Shown here: piece by piece, positions 12,436 to 24,660 of the stretch
Position numbering within the stretch: the stretch's first letter is position 1
Layout of the letters: every line of letters starts with the position of its first letter
Source of the DNA: Sphagnum magellanicum
Taxonomy: Eukaryota; Streptophyta; Sphagnopsida; Sphagnales; Sphagnaceae
Direction: 5' to 3'
Assembly: GCA_021904315.1 (NCBI GenBank)
Contig: CM038918.1
Span: 4,231,349-4,295,348 of the forward strand
Length of the DNA stretch: 64,000 nucleotides
Notes under the pieces: generated by a model
Told to the model about the DNA's origin: nothing
The model's input: the letters and a program-made list of their open reading frames with translations, nothing else
Database searches by the model: none
Program-made: the position numbers and the translations under genes

Positions 12436-13285
12436 CCCGGATGTTATTTGAGCGACACATCTTAAATGTGTCGCTCAGGCCCAGGCAGCCCGGCATGGAT
12501 TATCACATGCCAGCACTCAGGCCCGAAACTTCGCCACCGAAATATGCCAAGTTTTGGGCTCATGTTTCAAACCCCCACTAATCCCCCCCCTGCCCCCCCT
12601 CTCACCACCCACCCACCCACACCCTAACTTCACTTGTTTTGGCACACAACCTATCGCATAACTGGTGTTTTGTTTTTCGTGTGAGAGAACTAACGATGCA
12701 AAAATCTGTTCGTTGGATGGCAATTGGGAGTGTCAAATCTCATAAAGGAACAATCATGTAATTAGTACCATCATTACTTCATTTAGTAGGCTAGACTTTT
12801 CTCTGATTAGGCCGCATGTCAAGGAGCATTGAAACGACAGATGGGGTTCATTCATGTTTCAATTAAGTTTTAGAATAGTATTTTATTTTTTTTTGGGTGA
12901 GAAAGCTTGGAGGTGAAGTTTTGTGATGTCTTGGAGGGTTCACGTGGAATAACTTTTGAAACGTGCAATAGGCCAAGCTTGAAAGGTATGTCTTTCTACA
13001 TACCTTTGAAAACATTGTCTTCATTGGATTACTGATTAATGTGATGTTTCTAGGAAGCCTCACAATCCTTGCAATTGTTGTTAGCGAAGAGAGCAAAAGA
13101 GGACTTTATGGCGATGTTGCAACTTGTTGACGAAAAACTTGGCGTGATTGTTGAAAATGTTAAAATAGACAAGACCATTTTCGTAGATAAATACACACCC
13201 AAAAAATGGTTACACTTAATAGAGGAATGCCACTAAAGTTGTCGAAAGGATAAGAAAGAGTTTGTATGTGTGTACTATAATTGCA
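12436..13285 (+). repeat. left long terminal inverted repeat of the MULE
   Basis: This is the reverse complement of about 31090-31924, recognisable throughout by eye but diverged. It contains a palindrome, GAGCGACACAT-CTTAAATGTGTCGCTC (12451-12476), a C-rich tract (12581-12623) and, at its inner end, a coding-like stretch on the plus strand, LQLVDEKLGVIVENVKIDK, that the other end repeats. The inner border is approximate. Confidence 0.8.
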
Positions 13286-15977
13286 AGAAGAATTCGAAGA
13301 TGAAGCTGAACGAGCAAAGGAAAATTAAAGGTTATGGATAGCAATAGGAATCAACTCAGCTTCAAGCTATACTTTCCATTGCAAAATGTAGTCGAAGGAT
13401 TCATTCTTGTAAAAGGTGGGAATGTCTTGGAATATTATGTGAAGCTAAATGTGTCCTTGAAACGAAGGTGTAATCATGTCTCATTTTCGAAACCTACTAC
13501 ACCAATGTAATAAAAAAGGAAAAAGGAAAAAAACCCTCATGTGGACATTTCCGAGAACAATGTATTTGAAGCCATGGAGCATGGCCTCGCATGTAAGAAA
13601 TGACTTATGACACTTGGAGGCTAGCAAACATTGTAGCATTTCCAAAAGAACACAACAAATTTGACATTTCAATCTTCATTTGAATCGAATTCAAGAAACT
13701 TAGAAATTGTGGAACGTTCAAAACATAACAAACCCTCTGATAAGAGAAAGATTCACAGCCCAAACATGTCTCCAAAGAGATGCACATGCCAGTTTCAATT
13801 ACCAAGAACTTTTAGGTGATGTCGCCTGAAAATCAACAAAAACAATTGTAGTTTGATTGAATTTATTGTGAGAATGTCACCTAGGGTGAAACTAATGACA
13901 TCTTTTGGGAACTCTCGAAGTAAAAATTGTTGTTTAGTTACAAGCTAGTAGAAACACTAGGTATTTGGCATTTGATTCACTACAATCTTTTTCACTAAAA
14001 TTTGAAAATTGGAGGGCTATAACTAAAGATGAATTTGCAAAGAAACTAGGCACCTTTAAGCAAAACAAAAACTTTAGTGGTGTTACATATTGTGCATTTG
14101 GGAAATTCATGAGGGGCAAATCCAAGGTAATCCCTTTCCATACCATGTTTCGACATGTTACTTTTAATTTCACTTTATGCTTTCAAAGTTATATTCCATT
14201 TAGTTTAGTTTCCAAGTTTGCCCTCCATTTTCAAGTTTTAAAATTCACCTTGCATGCCTTGAGAAGTTTTTATGCACCAACTCATGTTTGATTGCTTCTA
14301 GTTTCAGTCCTATAATTGACTAGAGCATAGTGTGGGATTTGATGCACAAAATCTAGGTTTTGAAAGAATTTTTAGAAACTTGAAAGACCTCGTTTCAATT
14401 TTGCGAATGAGACCAATGATTCAACCCACGTTTCTACCTTTTTTACAGTCTGCAATTGAAATAATATTCTTACTATAGTTGACTATTGATAAATAACATC
14501 CATCATATATTCAAGCTAGTTTTAGGTCATGGGTATGAGGTGTGATCATTTCAGTTATGTTTCGATTGTAGGTTCCATAAACTCTTTCAAGTTTCAAAAT
14601 ATGTCTGTTTAGTTAGGTTAACAATATTTATGTTTTGGTTTGAAGTTGCATCACTATCTACATTCTAGTTGAATCATTCTCGAAACATTAATAATAAGCT
14701 TTCCAAACTTTTCAAAAACATGTTTTTAATGGGCTACTATTATGTTTTGTATCAAAATCCTTGTTTTACATGATTCACTCATTATCGACACATAAACCAT
14801 ACATTGTGTGAAGTGTCGGGTTACTATTTAGTTACGTTTTGAATGCTTGAAATATGTTTTACACATGTTTCATTTGTTGCAGAAACATAAACCATTTAAA
14901 CTTTGTGAACCTTCCATAAGTTGTACGTTCAATGGGGTGGTATTGATCCCAAGGGTGCATGTTGTTTCGTTATGCACATTTCAATCTTTGTAAAAATGTA
15001 GACCTCGACCTATAGGTTTTGAAAATGTGCATATTTTAAATGCTTTATAATTATGTTTCATTTTATTAGTATCAAATTAGCCATGTTTAAGTCAAACACA
15101 AACCCTAATGACCTCTGTCAAATTTTGACAATCAAACAACCATGTATCAATTATTTCCAAAACAAAACCAATAGGTCATTTATTCAATGTTTTGGATTTG
15201 TGTGTCATGTTTCTTGTTTTAAGACAAAGTTGGTGAGACCGCAATTGCGTCAATGTCGCATGTAATGGACCTTTTCGAGGCACATGAAGTATAAACATTG
15301 GTCAATGCATTACATGAGTATCTCGAAATATCAACAACACTTGAAGCGGTTTCTATTTGTTAAAAACAAGCATAAAATAGGTAAAGTAAGAAAGGTTGGG
15401 GTTTTGTTGTGAAACGTTTATAAGAGTTTGACATTGTAAACACAACAATATTGGAGGGTATTAAAAGGGACTAGAATCCTATATGGCATATTGTTAGCAA
15501 TGAAAAGTGCTTACCTCCAAGTAAACAGTTGAAACTCCCCTAGACACATTCAAATGAAGAGGTAGAATGAATATGTGATGTGTTTTTACAATAGAACACA
15601 ACTTATTGATGTGTTCCATGGGAAATAAGGTTGGTCAAGGTTTTTTCTTGGCACTACTTGGATCAAGATACCAATTGTGCCTACCTTATTAAAGGCACAA
15701 CTCAAGAGTTGATTTCTAAATTAAAACAACGGGAATATGTGTTTTGTTGGCGCAAGGCCATTGACATCTTGAAACATGATAGGCATTTATTGTTTGAAGG
15801 TTTTGAGATTTCATGAGGTAACATGAATGAAAAGATTGAGTCAACATACTTCTTTCATAGTGACATCTTCTAGATAACCATGTTTTCGTATAGATCCATG
15901 TTTTTAAAATCGATGACCAAGTTCTTGCAGACATCCATGTCCTTGTAAATCTAAACACGCTCATCATTGATTAAGTT

Positions 15978-16955
15978 TTGAGTTATAGTGGTCACTTAGA
16001 TGTTTCAAAAGAGGCAGAGGTTTTTCTCAAGGTTGTTGTGATGTCACATGACCATCTTTCAACTCCTATGTTTCCAAGCAATGGTGAAGTTTTGAAAAAT
16101 GGCCAAGTTCCTACCACTATCCAAGTTTTATTAAATGCCCAAATTTCAAACAATGTCCTAGTTTTGAAAGAAGTTGGCCAAATTTTGAAGGATAGCCAAG
16201 TTTTGATGGATACCCAAGTTTCAAGTGATGGCCATGTTTCGACGATTGAAAATAATGGGGGGTGGGGGGGTTTGGGTTGTCATGGAACCTAAAGATGTTT
16301 TAATTGAGGGTTTTAATTCAAGTTTTGTAAAGTTTTTACAAGTTCAAACTGGGTAGTGCCTCGAACCATCGGATTTACATATTCGAGGATTGGAAGGATA
16401 TTGGACCAGCATGGGGTTGTTTCACAACCAAGTGGAGAATCAAACACTCACATTTTAACACATTTTCATTTCGATGAAATCCTAATAGGAATGGAAATAC
16501 AAAAGCATGTAGATGCTGGTGACATTAATAAGCAAGTTTCGAATGGGCAAATTGAGAAAACTCAACGTGTTTGGGAAATTCCTACCTAGGTTTCGGACAC
16601 TTTTGGCCATGTTTCAAAAAATAGTGGGTAGGTTGTGGAAACTATTGGGCAAGTTGTAGATTATCTTAAGCATGTTTCAAAGGATTTTGTTCACATTTTG
16701 GGAACTAGTTTGGTTACAATCAACATTTGCAAACACGTTTCAAAGACTTTCAGTTTTGTTTTGCACATGATTTGGCTCGTTTCGGAATTTGCTGACCACG
16801 TTCTAGACACAAGTGGGCAAGTTATGGATATTTGTGGGCACATTTTAGAAATTATCACCCAACTATTAGAAATTAATGTGCATATTGTGGACACGATGGG
16901 CATGTTTCAAAAATTCCTGACCTTGTTTCAAACAATGTGCACAAATTTCAAATAG
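15978..16955 (+). repeat. MULE-internal hexa/heptapeptide-coding repeat array
   Basis: Two open stretches (15978-16289 and 16635-16952) on the plus strand are built from degenerate 18-21-bp units around CCAAGTTTTGAAAGAT. The first translates as repeated six-residue units such as GQILKD, SQVLMD and TQVSSD. The second shifts to seven-residue units such as GQVMDIC, GHILEII and TQLLEIN. A hydrophobic residue recurs at the same unit position. Similar DNA continues between and beyond the open parts to about 17.1 kb, but with stops. No family was recognised. A repeat-solenoid or low-complexity linker of the element's ancestral protein is possible. Confidence 0.5.
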
Positions 16956-17872
16956 TGTTGGATTCGTTTTGAGTTTTGGCGGACAAGTTTCACAAATTGC
17001 CAAATAATGTTGGATAATTTTGTTCATGTTTTAGACACTTATGGAAAGGTTTCCCATAGTATTAACATGCAAGGTTCATAATCCATTGGTGATATCTTCA
17101 GTTCTAGAAGAATTATGGATTTAAACCCAAAGAAGGACACGTTTGTTGATGTAATGGTCCAAATGGTCATTTCAACCACCTCGTGATCACATCATGTTTC
17201 GCTAAAACAAGCAGATCCTTACGTTTGGGCCATCCTTGGTAAATTTCATATTTCAGGAGGGTCACAAGTTTTGAAGGAAATGGAATTAGATAATCAAGCT
17301 AGGGTTGCTCTAAGTCATATTTTTGGAGGGCATGACAAAGGTGGAGTCCAACAATTAGCAGACGAAAACCAAATGGACATTGCACCAAAAGAGGTTGCAA
17401 TTTTGGATGTTCAAGAATCCCAATTGAATGTTGTTATGGTGCAACAAAGTAAGGTTAACAAGGAGCGATTCCTAGTTGTTTCAAGTGAATCTCATCGCAT
17501 AGGTGTGCAAGTTTCAAAGGAAACTGCACCTTAGTCAAATGCATCCATTGATTAGTCCTTGAGTATTAACCCAATTGTAAGGAGTATGTTTGCTAATGAA
17601 TGGTTGTTGAACTTCTTATAGCAAGGTAATGACTCTCTATGCATTCCAGGCCCCATTGCGAGGAACCTTTTGTAGAAATTATAGGTTGCAACCAAGGCTT
17701 CTTACGCAAATAAACGCAAAAACCAAAGGCAAATGAGAAGGTGAAAAAAGGTGTAATTGATCCCACAAAATTGGCCATAAATTTTTCTTTTGCCATAGTT
17801 TCAAAGGTTTTTCATATTGTGGCTCCCCCAATTGAGAGCTTTGAATGTTTTACAGATGAGATGTAGTCCCCA

Positions 17873-20350
17873 CACTAAAAGAAAAACATGTATTTTCGAC
17901 TATTTTTTGCAACTAAATTTTAGTCACAAGAAACATTTTGCAACTAAAATCCTTTTAGTTGCCTAAAACAAGTTGCATGTGATAAACTAGTCGTAAATGA
18001 TAAAGGGTATTATATGAAAGAAAAAATCAACAAATACATTTCATCCTTTGACTCCATTGTATATGTATTATCACATGCAATTAAAATGCAATTATTTTGG
18101 TCACAATTGAAGGCAAATCATGTGTTGCCACATGTTTTAATATTTGATTATTCAAAATATAATAATTATTATTATTTTGAAATAATCTAAGACGTCCAAT
18201 TCAAATACTTGGATAATATTATATTATGACATGTGGCCCAATGTAAATATGCCACGTGGCATTAAAAATAATTTAATAAAATATTAATATTAGGTTGGTA
18301 GGTACTTAGATAAGTACATAAATAGGTGCCTACAATCCTTACTTACCTATTTACTTACTTATTTAGGTTTTAAAAAAAGTAAGTAGGTTTTACCTTCTTA
18401 AGTTAAATACCTACTCATATAGGTAGGTACTTAGGTAGGTAGGTACGTAGGCCGACCTAAATGGGTAAGTCAAACTAAATACCTAGCTAGATAGATAAAT
18501 AGGTTGGGGAGGTTAGTACTTTAAACTTGTGCATTATTGGTTTTTTTGTTTTGGGTTGAGCCTTTTGATTAACTCATCCCATGTGCACAAATTTCTTAAT
18601 GTGAAATTGGATGGCCATGCCCCCCCTTGTTTATATAATGTTCAAAATAGGATTGAAAAACAAACAATATGAGATAAGTTTTGAAATTGCAACTTCCTTA
18701 CAAAGTAAGTTGTAATTCTAAAAAAAATTTCATGCCTTACTTTCTTCGTTTTTAGATTTTTGAACAATTCAAGTACTAGATAATTAGATAATCATTTAAT
18801 TAATAATGATTAAATTTACATATATTTAAATTATAAACTATACACTACAAATATTCAATATTCATTATCAATTACTTAAATAAGCAAGAACTTCTTAATA
18901 TTTAACAAACTAGTTATCTAGTTACTCACAATCATATATAATACAATTAATGTAAAATTAATTTAATGAGTATAATTTAAAATTAAATATTTAAAATATT
19001 TATTTTAAAATTATAAGTAATGAATTAACAATTGTTATTAGAAAGTAAATTCTTACACGAATTTTTAAAAAATAATTATTCAACTAATTAAATTATTTAT
19101 TGTGTAATTACATTTATTGTTGTAAAAATTATTATAGGTCGAGTAATTTTTTTCTCTTGGTAATTATTAACTATATATACAATAATTTCTTAAACATAAC
19201 ATTAATTTTCATAATTACTGTAAAATTATTATAAAATATTTATCATAGATGATTAATCACATAATTTTTTAACATAATATTATTATATAATAATTCTTGA
19301 AATTAAAATCAGTAACATAATTATTTTAATTACATTATAATTTTTCCAAATTTTTAATTCAGGTTTGAAGTTATAAATTAAAGAGTGTGAATAATTATGT
19401 TCAATTAGAAAATAACTCTGCACATACTAATTAATTCTTATCTGAAGTAATTACAATAATTTTAAAGTAATGTCACATTAATTTAATTAATTAATTTCTT
19501 CTAATATAAGAATATAAATTATATAATATACAAATCTATGTTATAACAATAATTATTTAGTGTCACTTAGATTTAATAAACATAATCATTTATAATTATT
19601 TATAAAAGTGATTTATTATGGATAACACTAGTAGGAAAAACCATTGAAACTCAATCAATATTTTTTGGAATTAAAATATAAATTTAAGATTCAAAATAGT
19701 AATTCAGAATTCAAATATCAATTTTTAGATCAAATAAGTTTTTTGAAGTTAAATAACAAATTTCAGAATTGAAATGTCAATTCTTAGATTCAAATAATAA
19801 TATTCAAAATTAAAATGTCCATTTTAAGAGGCAATTAATAATTTTCTGAATTGAAATATTATTTTTGAAAATACAAAATAATAATTTGGAATTCAAATTT
19901 CAACTTTCAAGTCAAATAATTTTTTTAAATTGAAATTTAAAACTTCGGAATTCAAATATCAAATTTCAAGTTCAAATAAAAATATTTAAAATCAAGTTGC
20001 CTATTTTTAGACTCAATAATTTTTTAAAAATTGAAATAACAATTTTTAGATTCGAAAATAATAATTTAGAATCAAATATTAATTTTGAGATTCATTATGT
20101 GAACAATATACATATACATATATAATTTTAGTACATACATTAAAATACACCCCTATGTCATTGTAGAATACCTTTCAGATGCAACTAATAGGATGAAATT
20201 TCTAATAGTTGCATCGTAGTTGTGAAAATGACCAAAATAGTTGAAAGTTAGTCTTATAGTTGCAAATATTCCCAAATCTAGTCGCAAACAACTACAAGTT
20301 GCATGTAGTCATAAATGGAATGGTTACATTTTGGTTGATTTCTACTAATG
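17873..20350 (+). mobile_element. CACTA-type non-autonomous element, copy 1 (2,478 bp)
   Basis: The element starts CACTAAAAGAAA and ends in the inverse of CATTAGTAGAAA, flanked by a perfect 3-bp target duplication CCA (17870-17872 and 20351-20353). These are the diagnostic termini and duplication length of CACTA (En/Spm) transposons. Both subterminal regions carry many TTGCAACTAAA, AGTCGCAA and GTTGCATGT words, the expected subterminal transposase-binding repeat pattern. The body is AT-rich with an AGGT-rich microsatellite (about 18.29-18.51 kb) and a degenerate array of AATTCAAATATCAATTTTTA-type units (about 19.64-20.09 kb). No coding sequence is present. It lies inside the MULE and is about 90% similar by eye to copy 2, in the same orientation. 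Confidence 0.93.
19640..20095. repeat. short degenerate tandem array in CACTA copy 1
   Basis: Units of about 30-40 bp alternate GAATTGAAATATCAATTTT and AGATTCAAATAAT words over some 450 bp. The matching array in copy 2 is roughly twice as long. Confidence 0.7.
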
Positions 20351-20952
20351 CCACCCCCAAACAAAACACTATACACAAAGATGAAAAATTCACCTCGTAA
20401 CGACCAGTGCCTTGTTTGATGTGTAAAGGCAAAACAATAGGTTCCTCACCTAACCATGTTTATTTTCATAACTTATATTTCAACAATGCACATTAAATGA
20501 CGTGTTCACTATTTTCCATGTGTGCTATGTAGGTTGCTTGAGTTTTTCAAGAACACGAAATAAGTCCCATGCTTCATGAGATTCCTTATGAATTCACTAG
20601 TTGCAAAGTTAGAAACATGTGCCAAATTCCATTTGAAACATGTGTAGCAACATGGAGTTATATTTACATGATTGTGTAAAAATTGTTACATTAGGGAAAA
20701 TGTTTTTTGTTAAGGTCGCATCCATGCTTGTGTTTAATGGGTTCTACAAGGATTTAAAGGACAAAGAAAACGATGTTTATGACCACATTTTATTATTTGC
20801 AGGGATCTGAAAAAGGAGATTGTTCTCTGGCCAAATGATGACGATTTCAAATTATTGACCCAAAAGCATGGCGATCTTAAAGGACCCATGTGTGGACTTC
20901 ATGTTACAATATGTGTTATGCTTTAAATCAGTTTCAATTCAAAAGCAATACT

Positions 20953-21410
20953 TTCGTGTCCACACATGGGTTGCAAAAAATGTTGGAACAAGAGAAATTA
21001 AATAAGTGTGATGTTGGAAAGAAGGTTGCCAACTAGGCCATAAGAAACTTGTGTAGCCATGAAGGTCAAGAAGACTCATTGGTGGTTCCATATTTTGAAA
21101 GGAATCATTGGTTTCTTTTTGTTCTAGAAAGTCATCGAACTCTTCATTTTGATTGAATTATTGGGTTTCATAGCACTACATAGTCCAATTGGTTTGTGAT
21201 GTGTGTGGAACTTGGGTGGCATATACAAAAAGACTACCCCCAAACTTTAATGAATGGGGGATTATAAGCTTGAAACCAATTATTTGTGTTCTTGTGCACC
21301 CACAAGAGGGATCATGGGAGTGTGAGTACTTGGTGGTAGAGAATTTTGTGCAGTAACTCACTAAGCATGGTAATAAACAGCACCTAGTTGGCACATGTGT
21401 GAGTACCATA
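20953..21410 (+). pseudogene. Ulp1-type (C48) cysteine protease remnant of the MULE
   Basis: The plus strand reads SLVVPYFERNHWFLFVLESH then RTLHFD, followed in another frame by HPQEGSWECEYLVVENF. This matches the Ulp1 fold core: catalytic His in NHWFLFVL (about 21106), Asp in LHFD (21151), the oxyanion Gln in HPQ, and the nucleophile Cys in SWEC (21321). All catalytic residues are still visible, but an in-frame TAG interrupts the stretch before the His and the second part is in a different frame. It is therefore a pseudogene, or exons whose introns I cannot place. Ulp1 domains process SUMO in cells; in MULEs their role is unknown. It sits between the two CACTA insertions. Confidence 0.75.
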
Positions 21411-21534
21411 CTGAAATTAATTATTTTTCAAATAACTATGATTTGGTGTGTTTTTTTTTGAAAAAACATGTTTCAATTGGTATGGTTTTGCATTTCAATG
21501 ATGTTTCAGAATTAATATGATTTTTAGGCGGTAT

Positions 21535-24500
21535 CACTAGAAGAAAAACATATATTTTCGACTACTCTTTGTGACTAAATTTTAGTCGCAAGAGACATTT
21601 TGCAACTAAAATCCTTTTAGTCATCTAAGACAAGTCGCATGTGATAAATTAGTCGCAAATGACAAAGAGTATTGTATGAAAGAAAAAGTCAACAAATACA
21701 TTTCATCCTTTGATTCCATTGTATACGTATTGTCACATGCGATTAATATGCAACTATTTTGGTCACAATTGAAGGCAAATCATGTGCTGCCACGTGTCTT
21801 AATATATGATGATGATGATTATTATTATTATTATTATTATTTTGAAATAATTTAAGACGTTCAATTCAAAGACTTGGATGATCTTATATTATGACACATG
21901 GTTCAATGTAAATATGCCACGTGGCATTTAAAATTTTAATTTAATAAAAATATCAATATTAGGTTGGTAGGTACATAAATAGGTGCCTACAATCTTTACC
22001 TACCTACTTACCTACCTACCTAGGTAAATAAATAAATAGGTAGGTTTTACCTTCTTAGGCTAAATACCTACTCATATAGGTAGGTATTTAAGTAGGTAGG
22101 TACATAAGCTGACTTAGATGGGTAGGTCAAACTAGGTACTTATTTAGCTAAATAGATAAGTAGGTTGGGGAGGTATGTACTTTAGAATTGTGCATTATTT
22201 TTTTTTTTGTTTTGGGTTGAGCCTTTTGATTAGCTCATCCCATGTGCACAAACTTCTTAATGTGAAATTGCATAGGCACACCCCTTTGTTTATATAGTGT
22301 TCAAAATAGGAATGGAGAACAAACAATATGGGATAAGTTTTGAAGTTGCAACTTCCTGACAAACTAAGTTGTAATTCCAAAACTTTCTTCATCCCTTACT
22401 TATAAGGTTTTTAGATTTTTAAACAATTCAAGTACTAGATAATTAAATAATCATTTAATTCATAATGATGAAATTTACATACATTTAAACTATAAATTAT
22501 ACATTACAAATATTCAATATTGATTATCAATTATTTAAATAAGTAATACCTTCTTCATATTTGACAAACTAGCTATCTAATTACTCACAAGTTATTAATA
22601 CATAACTCATAAATAATAAAATATTTAAAAATATTTAATTATTTTTCAGAATCTGATCGAACTCTATATAATATAATTAATATGAAATTAATTTAATGAC
22701 TATAATTTTAAATTATATATCATGAATTAACAATTGTAATTAGAAAATAAATTCTTACACAAAATTTTGAAGAATTATTATTCAACTAATTACATTATTT
22801 ATTGTATGATAAAATTTATTGTTGAAAAATTTATTATAAGTCAAATATTTTTTTTCTCTTGGTAATTATTAACTATAAATACAATAATTTCTTAAACATA
22901 ACATTAATTTTTATAATTATTGTAAAATTACTATAAAATATTTATCATAGATTATTAATCACATAATTTTTTAAGATAATATTATTATATAATAATTTGT
23001 GAAATTAAAATCAGTAAAATAATTATTCTAACTACACTATATTTTTTCCAAATTTTTAATTCAGGTTTGAAGTTATAAATTAAAGAGTGTGAATAATTAT
23101 GTTCAATTAGAAAATAATTATGCACATACTAATTAATTCTTATATGAAGTAATTACAATGATTTTAAAGTAATGTAACATTAATTTAATTAATTAATTTC
23201 TTCTAATATAAGAATATAAATTATATAATATACAAATCTATGTCATAACAACAATTATTTAGTGTCACTTATATTTAATAAACATAATCATTTATAATTA
23301 TTTATAAAAGTGATTTATTATGGATAACACAAGTAGAAAAAACATTTGAAATTCAATCAATAATTTTTTGAATTAAAAAATAAATTTAAGATTCCAAAAT
23401 AGTAATTCAGAATTCAAATATCAGTTTTTAGAAGATTTTAGAAACAAATTTCAGAATTGAATTGTTAACTTTCAGATTCAAATAATAATATTCAAAATTA
23501 AAATTTGCATTTGAAGACTCAATTAATAATTTCCTGAATTGAAATATTAATTTTGAGAATCCAAAATAATAATTTGGAATTCTAATTTCAACTTTCAAAT
23601 CAAATAATTTCTTAAAATTTAAATTTTAAACTTCAAAACTCAAATATCAAATTTCAAGTTGAAATAAAAATATTTGAAATCAGGTTGCCAATTTTTAGAG
23701 TCAATATAGTTTTTTAAATTGAAATAATAATTTTTAGATTCAAAAATAATAGTTTAGAATTCACATATCAGTTTTTAAATCAAATAAGTTTTTTGAATTT
23801 AAATAACAATTTTCAGAATTGAAATGTTAATTTTCATGTTCAAATAAAAATATTTAAAATTGAAATGTCCATTTTTAGACTCAATTACTAATTTTCAGAC
23901 TTGAAATATTAATTTTGAAAATCTAAAATAATAATTTGGAATTTAAATTTCAGGTTCGAATTAAATGATTATTTAAAATAGAAATGAAAAATTTTCATAG
24001 CTGAAATATAAATTTTCATATTCACATAAAAATATTCAAAATTAAATGGAATATTCAAAATATTCCATTTTTATGATAAATTATAATTTTCTAAATTGAA
24101 ATACTAATTTTTGGATTCGAAAATACTAATTTAAAATTCAAACTCTATTTTTAGATCAAATATGTCTTTTTGAATTGAAAATATCATATTCAAATCAAAA
24201 TTTTCAAATTCAAATAATGTTTTAAACAATTGAAATGACAATTTTCAGATTCAAATATCAATTTTTAGATTTGAATAAAAAAATTCAAAGTTCAAATATT
24301 AATTTTGTGATTCATTATATGAACAATATACATATGTATGCATATTATATATATATATAATTTTAATACATACATTAAAATATACCCTTATGTCATTGTA
24401 TAATACCTTTAAGATGCAGCTAATTTGATGATTATTGCGACTAATGGGACATATCAACCTATTAATGGATGAAAATAAATGTAAAATTGATGCAACCATA

Positions 24501-24660
24501 AGATGAAATTTCTAATAATTGCATCATAGTTGTGAAAATGACCAAAATAGTTGAAAGTTGGTCTTATAGTTGCAAATATTCTCAAATCTAGTCGCAAATG
24601 ATTATAAGTTGCATGTAGTTGTAAATTGAATGGTTACATTTTGGCTAATTTCTACTAGTG
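21535..24660 (+). mobile_element. CACTA-type non-autonomous element, copy 2 (3,126 bp)
   Basis: The element starts CACTAGAAGAAA and ends in the inverse of CACTAGTAGAAA, with a perfect 3-bp target duplication TAT (21532-21534 and 24661-24663). The layout is the same as copy 1 at 17873: TTGCAACTAAA-type subterminal repeats, the same AGGT-rich block (about 21.96-22.17 kb), the same AT-rich middle, and a degenerate TTCAAATATCAATTTTTAGA array. That array is about 0.97 kb here against about 0.45 kb, which with a small insertion near 22.6 kb accounts for most of the length difference. No coding capacity is seen. It presumably depended on a transposase encoded elsewhere. Confidence 0.93.
23340..24310. 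repeat. expanded degenerate tandem array in CACTA copy 2
   Basis: This has the same 30-40-bp AATTCAAATAT / CAATTTTCAGATT units as the array in copy 1, but about twice the length. It is the main size difference between the two copies. Confidence 0.7.
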
